Part shown: one piece after another, positions 5,356-9,888 of the stretch | How positions within the stretch are numbered: position 1 is the stretch's first letter | Layout of the letters: each line of letters opens with the position of its first letter | NCBI GenBank assembly: GCA_017530465.1 | Contig: JAFXMJ010000013.1 | Coordinates: 1-9,888, forward strand | Direction of reading: 5' to 3' | Source of the DNA: Bacteroidales bacterium | GTDB lineage: Bacteria; Bacteroidota; Bacteroidia; Bacteroidales; UBA3824 | DNA: 9,888 nucleotides | Notes under the pieces: generated by a model | The model's input: only the letters and a program-made list of their open reading frames with translations | What the model was told of the DNA's origin: nothing | Database searches by the model: none | Made by a program: the position numbers and the translations under genes

Positions 5356-6804
5356 ATGACTAATCTAAGGCACAAGTTGGACAATCCGATTTTCAATCAC
5401 ATTGCCCTCGTGGCGGAGCGTACCGGCTTGGAAACATACGTTATAGGTGGATATGTGAGGGATTTGCTGCTCGGCATCCCAAGCAAGGACATCGACTTTG
5501 TGGTGGCGGGCAGCGGCATCGAGTTTGCGCAGAAAGTGGGCGAACACCTCCGTTGCAAGCGCGACGTGGTGGTTTACAGGAATTTTGGGACTGCAATGCT
5601 GCGTTACAAGGGCTGCGAACTCGAATTTGTGGGTGCTCGCAAGGAATCCTACGACCGCAATTCGCGCAAGCCGATTGTTGAAAACGGAACTATCGAGGAC
5701 GACCAAAAACGCCGCGACTTCACCATCAACGCGATGGGCATTTCGATGAACAAGGCTAATTTTGGCGAACTCACCGACCCTTTCAACGGCATCGACGACC
5801 TCCACAACGGCATCATCCGCACGCCATTGGAACCCGATACAACATTTTCTGACGACCCTCTGAGGATGCTGCGCGCCATCAGGTTTGCGTGCAGGTTGGG
5901 TTTTCGTATAGAGGAGGAGACCGAAAAAGCCATCGCCCGCAACCGTGAGCGCATCTCTATCGTCTCGATGGAGCGCATCGCCGACGAACTCAATAAGATG
6001 ATGGCTACAAACAAGCCGTCGCAGGCGTTCATTATGCTTGAAAAAACTGGACTTCTCGAACTCATCATACCTCAACTTTGCCGACTTCACGGCATCGAGG
6101 TCAAGGAAGGGCGCGGACACAAGGAGATTTTCCTCCATACGATGCAAGTGCTTGACAATGTGGCTGCTGTGTCGGATAATATTTGGCTGCGGTGGGCGGC
6201 GTTGTTTCACGATATTGCCAAGCCAAACGTCAAAAAATTCGTCAACGGCGCGTGGACTTTCCACAGCCACGAATTTATTGGCGCGAAGATGGTGCCGGCG
6301 TTGTTCAAGCAATTGAAATTGCCGCTCGACGCCAAGATGAAATTTGTTCAAAAGATGGTTGGGATGCACCACAGGGCTATTCCAATCAGCAACGACGACA
6401 TTTCGGATTCCGCTGTGCGCCGTCTGATGTACGACGCGGGCGAGGATCTCGACGACCTGATGATATTGTGCGAGGCGGACATCACGCCAAAAATCGAGGA
6501 GAAGAAGAAGAAGTTTCTCGAAAATTACAAGATTGTCCGCCGCAAGATTAAGGAATTGGAAGCCAAGGACTTCCGCCGCACGTGGCAGCCACCAATCGAC
6601 GGCAATTACATTATGGAAACCTTCGATCTCAAACCCTGCCGCCTTGTTGGTGTCATCAAAGACTGCATCAAAGACTCCATCCTCGACGGCAAAATCGAAA
6701 ACACCTTCGACGCAGCACGTGAATTGATGCTCCAAAAAGGTGCGGAAAACGGTGTCTATCCGAAAAATACGCCTGTGCCGCCGCCTACGGCGTCGGGGGA
6801 GTAA
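5356..6804 (+). CDS. cca: tRNA nucleotidyltransferase (CCA-adding) with HD domain
   Basis: This 482-residue cytoplasmic enzyme adds or repairs the 3' CCA of tRNA using CTP and ATP. The class II nucleotidyltransferase head is clear: GGYVRDLLLG (31-40), then the metal-binding Asp45 and Asp47 in KDIDFVV. RRDFTINAM (119-127) and DPLRMLRAIRFACRLGF (167-183) follow, with ERIADEL (206-212) in the neck region. A C-terminal HD phosphohydrolase-like domain has His261 (HTMQVLDN), His285-Asp286 (FHDIAKP) and HH at 338-339. Length and domain order fit Bacteroidota homologues annotated as CCA tRNA nucleotidyltransferase or HD-domain polynucleotide adenylyltransferase. Sequence alone does not exclude a poly(A) polymerase or A-adding role, but a single such gene in the genome would have to add CCA. 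The start is the first ATG after a TAATTTTG promoter element. The last 12 residues (Pro/Ser-rich) look disordered, and the stop codon overlaps a large palindrome. Confidence 0.9.
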   Translation: MTNLRHKLDNPIFNHIALVAERTGLETYVIGGYVRDLLLGIPSKDIDFVVAGSGIEFAQKVGEHLRCKRDVVVYRNFGTAMLRYKGCELEFVGARKESYDRNSRKPIVENGTIEDDQKRRDFTINAMGISMNKANFGELTDPFNGIDDLHNGIIRTPLEPDTTFSDDPLRMLRAIRFACRLGFRIEEETEKAIARNRERISIVSMERIADELNKMMATNKPSQAFIMLEKTGLLELIIPQLCRLHGIEVKEGRGHKEIFLHTMQVLDNVAAVSDNIWLRWAALFHDIAKPNVKKFVNGAWTFHSHEFIGAKMVPALFKQLKLPLDAKMKFVQKMVGMHHRAIPISNDDISDSAVRRLMYDAGEDLDDLMILCEADITPKIEEKKKKFLENYKIVRRKIKELEAKDFRRTWQPPIDGNYIMETFDLKPCRLVGVIKDCIKDSILDGKIENTFDAARELMLQKGAENGVYPKNTPVPPPTASGE

Positions 6805-6899
6805 ACGTCAATTACCGTCAATTAAACGAAAATTACCGTCAATTTTTTTTTAAAAGAAATTGATGTTAATTGACGAAAAAATTGACGGTAATTGACGTT
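6804..6899. repeat. Nested palindromic repeat at the cca stop codon
   Basis: The outer arms 6804-6823 and 6880-6899 are a perfect 20-bp inverted repeat (AACGTCAATTACCGTCAATT and its complement). Inside them, AATTACCGTCAATT at 6831-6844 repeats 6810-6823 exactly, and 6858-6871 is its inverted copy with two differences. The whole unit can fold into one long imperfect hairpin with a T/A-rich loop (6845-6857). The first base is the last A of the cca stop codon. It could serve as a transcription barrier or mRNA-stabilising structure between cca and porU, or be a repeated intergenic element. It lacks the GC-rich stem and following T-run of a classic intrinsic terminator. Confidence 0.75.
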
Positions 6900-6908
6900 C
6901 AAAAAAAC

Positions 6909-6930
6909 ACATCCGCCGTAAGGCGGCTGT
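6909..6930. other. Short GC-rich hairpin with GTAA loop upstream of porU
   Basis: CCGCC-GTAA-GGCGG (6913-6926) is a 5-bp GC stem with a GNRA-type loop on the plus strand, extended past one mismatch by ACA/TGT (6909-6911 and 6928-6930). It lies 19 bp before the porU start, so in the plus-strand transcript it would sit in the porU leader. Read on the minus strand, the same stem is followed by GTTTTTTT (6908-6901), which resembles an intrinsic terminator, although no minus-strand gene is visible to its right. Its role is undecided. Confidence 0.4.
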
Positions 6931-6949
6931 CTCACAGAAATTTACGTTT

Positions 6950-9888
6950 ATGAAGCGAATCCTATTTTTGTTAATTAACGTTTTGATTGCGGTGGGGTGT
7001 GCCGCGCAGTCGGTTTTGCGGACGGGGCGATGGGTGCAGGTCGCCGTGGAGACCGATGGCGTTTACCGTTTGCCGTATTCAAAATTGAGGTCGCTCGGAT
7101 TCGCTGACCCGCAAAAAGTGAGAGTTTACGGCAATCACGACGGGATGTTGCCTTTCGTGAACAATTCGCCGCGCACCAACGATTTGCACGAAAACAAGGT
7201 TTTTCGCAGCAACGACGCCATCTTTTTTTATGCGACGGGCGCGGATATTTGGGCACGGGATGCGGAGGCGGATATGATTTTGCCACGGCGACACTTATAT
7301 AATAGGAAGGCTTTTTATTTTTTGACCGACAATGACAACGGCTCAGACAATTCGATGCAGAAGTCCGCGTATCAATCGGCAGGTCAGCAAGTTACGGAAG
7401 GTAATTTTTGGTACGGACACGAGGAAGATTTGGTGAATTTGACGATGAGCGGGCGCAATTGGTACGGTGAAAATTTTTTTTATAATAATGAACAACAGAT
7501 TGATTTTCAGTGCAATGCCGCGCCAAAATCGGGCAAGATAATTACGTCGATGATTTGCCGCTCTTCGGTTAAGAATGGCTACACGGTGGAGTGGGGGGAC
7601 GGCTCAGGCGCGGAAACTTTTGAGCCGGTAACGAGTGGCGGAGCATACGCCGACACCAAGCAAATCTCCTTCCAATGCAAGCCGCAAAGTTCTGACAAAC
7701 AATCAGTTAAAATTACTTTTAATAAAAAAACATCTTCGGCGGAATGTTATTTGGATTATGTTGTCATTAATACAATTGAGCCGTTGAAATACAATGGCAA
7801 ACAATTGATTTTCAGTTATAATGGCGGCGGCACGGTGGTTAATTTTGCCGTTAATAATGCGCCAAATCAAGGTTTTGCAGCGTTGGACGTTACGGATGCT
7901 AATAATCCCATTATGCTTGACTCTCGCACGGAAAACGGCGCGGGATTGTTCTCCGCAACACCGTCAGAATCAGGTAGATATGTTGTTTTTGACATTAACA
8001 ATACGCCTGAGCCGGAATATTTGGATGTAATAGCCAATCAAAATCTCCACGGCATCAAAACTCCTGATTATCTGATAATTGCGCCCTCAAATTTGACTAA
8101 ATATGCGCAGCGCATCAAAGATTTGCATCCCGAATTGACCACCGAAATAGTCTCTAACACGCAGATTTACAATGAGTTTTCGTCGGGAATGACGGACGTT
8201 TCGGCGATTAGGGATTTTATTAAATATCTTTATGACAAAAACGACAACGGTCGCCGCCTGAAATACGTCCTTCTTTTGGGCGACGGTTCTATCGACAATA
8301 TTACCATTAGCGAAAACAATCCCAACCTTATACCGACTTATCAATCAGCGAGTTCGCTCAATGAAAACGGACATTCGAGCATCGTGAGCGACGATTATTT
8401 TGGACTTTTGGGCGACGACGAGGGCGAGACAGACGGTGGGCTTGATGTTGCCATCGGTCGCCTTCCCGTGAAAAACGAAGCCGAGGCGGAGGCTGTTGTG
8501 CGCAAGATTGCAGCATATCAGAAAGGCGATTTCACGTTGTCGTGGCGCAAGACCGCCGCCTTCATTGCCGACGACGAAAACAACAACGTCCACAACACTC
8601 AGGCGGACTATATGGCGGCGCAGTTGGAGGAATTGCACCCCGAATACGACGTCCGAAAGATTTACATTGACGCTTACAAACAGGAATCTTCCGCCACCGG
8701 CAACACCTATCCGAAAGCCCGCGAAGACATCAACCGTCTCTTGCAACAGGGCGCATTTTCAATAACTTACGTCGGACACGGCGGTATGAAATTTTTTGCC
8801 GACGAGCGCATCCTCACCCTCAGCGACATCAACTCCGCCAAAAACGGTGCGCGGCTGCCGATTTTCATCACTGCGTCGTGCAACATCGGTCATTTTGATT
8901 ATTATGAACGCAGCACCGACAAGACCGTTGATTCGCCCGCAGAACGACTTTTGCTCAATCCTGATGGCGGCGCAATTGCCTTATTTACAACCACTCGCGA
9001 GGTTTTGTCGTCGCCAAATTTCGCGTTGAGCAAAAATATTCAGCAATTTCTTTACGACTCGAAAGCCGACCACGGTGGCGCGATGCGGCTTGGCGACGTC
9101 ATTCGTCAGGCAAAATTGGAGACCAACGATTATAATATGTTGAGTTTCACGCTGTTGGGCGACCCAGCAATGATAGTGCCGTTCCCAACAAAGGGAATCG
9201 AGGTTGAGAGCATCGACGGCGTTAATTTTGACCAATTCAAGGACACAATCAAGGCAATGTCAACTCACCGTATTGATTTGCGTATCAAAGATTTAAATGT
9301 TGGAGCATCGGGTACGGCGTGGGTAACATTCTATGACAAACCGTCGCAGGTGCAGACCCTCGACAACGACGGACACGGCGCGTTCCAATACGAGGATTAC
9401 AAGACCAAAATTTTTAGCGGTTTGGCGACCATCAAGGACGGCAAATTTAGCGTAAAATTCACCGTTCCCAAGGATATTGATTACAATGCAAATTTCGGAA
9501 AATTAAGCCTTTACGCTGCATTGTCGAACGGCGAAGATGCGTCGGGCGTTAGCAAAAAAATCATTGTTGGGGCGTCCTCGTCCGATGCGCCTGATGATTT
9601 CACTGGTCCAAAAATCTCAATCACCACTTCCGATGGCAAGCCTATCGACGGTGCAAATTTCACTGTCAATCGTCCGTCCATAACAATCAGTCTGTCAGAT
9701 ACTTCTGGCATCAACACCGCCGGTCGCGGTCACGACATCACCCTCACCATCGACGATAGTAATGCAACTCACACATTGACAGACTATTACACCGCCGCCA
9801 AAGACAACCCTCACGGCGGCTCAATCACCTATCAACTCCCCGAACTCAAAGACGGCACTCACACTCTCAAATTGAAGGCGTGGGACAA
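6950..9888 (+). CDS. porU: Type IX secretion system sortase PorU, partial (open at right edge)
   Basis: 979 codons are open from ATG 6950 to the edge, with no stop or frameshift. PorU is the gingipain-like (peptidase family C25) sortase of the T9SS: it removes the C-terminal sorting signal of cargo at the outer membrane and links cargo to lipopolysaccharide. The N-terminus is a signal peptide (MKRILFLLINVLIAVGCAAQ); AVGC could also be read as a weak lipobox. The N-terminal beta-rich region has the hallmark SGRNWYGE (167-174). The peptidase domain (about 400-745) has IYNEFSSG (406-413), LLLGDGSID (441-449) and DDYFGLL (481-487). The catalytic His610 is in YVGHGG and Cys644 is in TASC, and LLGDPAM (735-741) follows. 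An Ig-like region runs to the edge. Known PorU proteins are about 1,100-1,200 residues, so a final domain is missing here. It lies 145 bp after cca, separated by two hairpins. In many genomes porV follows. Confidence 0.93.
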   Translation, partial: MKRILFLLINVLIAVGCAAQSVLRTGRWVQVAVETDGVYRLPYSKLRSLGFADPQKVRVYGNHDGMLPFVNNSPRTNDLHENKVFRSNDAIFFYATGADIWARDAEADMILPRRHLYNRKAFYFLTDNDNGSDNSMQKSAYQSAGQQVTEGNFWYGHEEDLVNLTMSGRNWYGENFFYNNEQQIDFQCNAAPKSGKIITSMICRSSVKNGYTVEWGDGSGAETFEPVTSGGAYADTKQISFQCKPQSSDKQSVKITFNKKTSSAECYLDYVVINTIEPLKYNGKQLIFSYNGGGTVVNFAVNNAPNQGFAALDVTDANNPIMLDSRTENGAGLFSATPSESGRYVVFDINNTPEPEYLDVIANQNLHGIKTPDYLIIAPSNLTKYAQRIKDLHPELTTEIVSNTQIYNEFSSGMTDVSAIRDFIKYLYDKNDNGRRLKYVLLLGDGSIDNITISENNPNLIPTYQSASSLNENGHSSIVSDDYFGLLGDDEGETDGGLDVAIGRLPVKNEAEAEAVVRKIAAYQKGDFTLSWRKTAAFIADDENNNVHNTQADYMAAQLEELHPEYDVRKIYIDAYKQESSATGNTYPKAREDINRLLQQGAFSITYVGHGGMKFFADERILTLSDINSAKNGARLPIFITASCNIGHFDYYERSTDKTVDSPAERLLLNPDGGAIALFTTTREVLSSPNFALSKNIQQFLYDSKADHGGAMRLGDVIRQAKLETNDYNMLSFTLLGDPAMIVPFPTKGIEVESIDGVNFDQFKDTIKAMSTHRIDLRIKDLNVGASGTAWVTFYDKPSQVQTLDNDGHGAFQYEDYKTKIFSGLATIKDGKFSVKFTVPKDIDYNANFGKLSLYAALSNGEDASGVSKKIIVGASSSDAPDDFTGPKISITTSDGKPIDGANFTVNRPSITISLSDTSGINTAGRGHDITLTIDDSNATHTLTDYYTAAKDNPHGGSITYQLPELKDGTHTLKLKAWD

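Noticed and set aside
5365..6735. A 456-codon open frame antisense to cca
   Set aside because: It lies wholly opposite a clearly functional cca gene. Its translation is rich in His, Val and Phe with no recognisable domain, as expected of a codon-bias shadow.
6804..6899. CRISPR array
   Set aside because: The repeats are short, inverted as well as direct, and have no unique spacers of regular length; no cas gene is nearby.
6975..9717. Several ORFs on both strands inside the porU region
   Set aside because: The continuous plus-strand frame from 6950 to the edge encodes recognisable PorU motifs throughout; the others are shadows.

Overview
The window looks like chromosomal DNA from a Bacteroidota bacterium, probably order Bacteroidales. 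The evidence is promoter motifs of the TAnnTTTG type, starts without Shine-Dalgarno sequences, a PorU sortase of the type IX secretion system (T9SS, known only from this phylum), and a DUF5063-type protein. I see no phage, transposase, CRISPR or defence gene, so this reads as core and cell-envelope sequence rather than a mobile island.

Left part, minus strand (1-5196). A possible five-gene operon runs right to left, with gaps of 51, 55, 33 and 32 bp. In transcription order it encodes: a secreted protein with seven ~52-residue propeller-like repeats and an Ig-like tail (5196-3715); a small secreted protein with two SPOR-like repeats (3663-3094); a cytoplasmic DUF5063-type protein (3038-2427); an NlpC/P60 lipoprotein (2393-1284); and a paralogous exported NlpC/P60 protein (1251-199). 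Each NlpC/P60 protein pairs one intact Cys-His-His domain with a second domain that has lost all three catalytic residues. Beyond the operon lie an inverted repeat and the promoter and 5' part of a tRNA-Asp(GTC) gene cut by the left edge.

Right part, plus strand (5356-9888). A divergent intergenic region separates the operon from cca, the tRNA nucleotidyltransferase with an HD domain. A nested palindrome begins at the cca stop codon, followed by a short GC-rich hairpin, and then porU. porU is open to the right edge: 979 codons are visible and the C-terminal end is missing.

Working together: the operon genes plausibly act on the envelope. Two cell-wall hydrolase-like proteins, a SPOR-like protein that could bind peptidoglycan, and an exported propeller protein are co-transcribed. 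PorU cleaves and attaches T9SS cargo at the outer membrane, but no protein in this window shows a T9SS C-terminal sorting domain. The most interesting material is the tandem pair of active-plus-dead NlpC/P60 proteins, the unnamed envelope operon around them, and two structured intergenic repeats.
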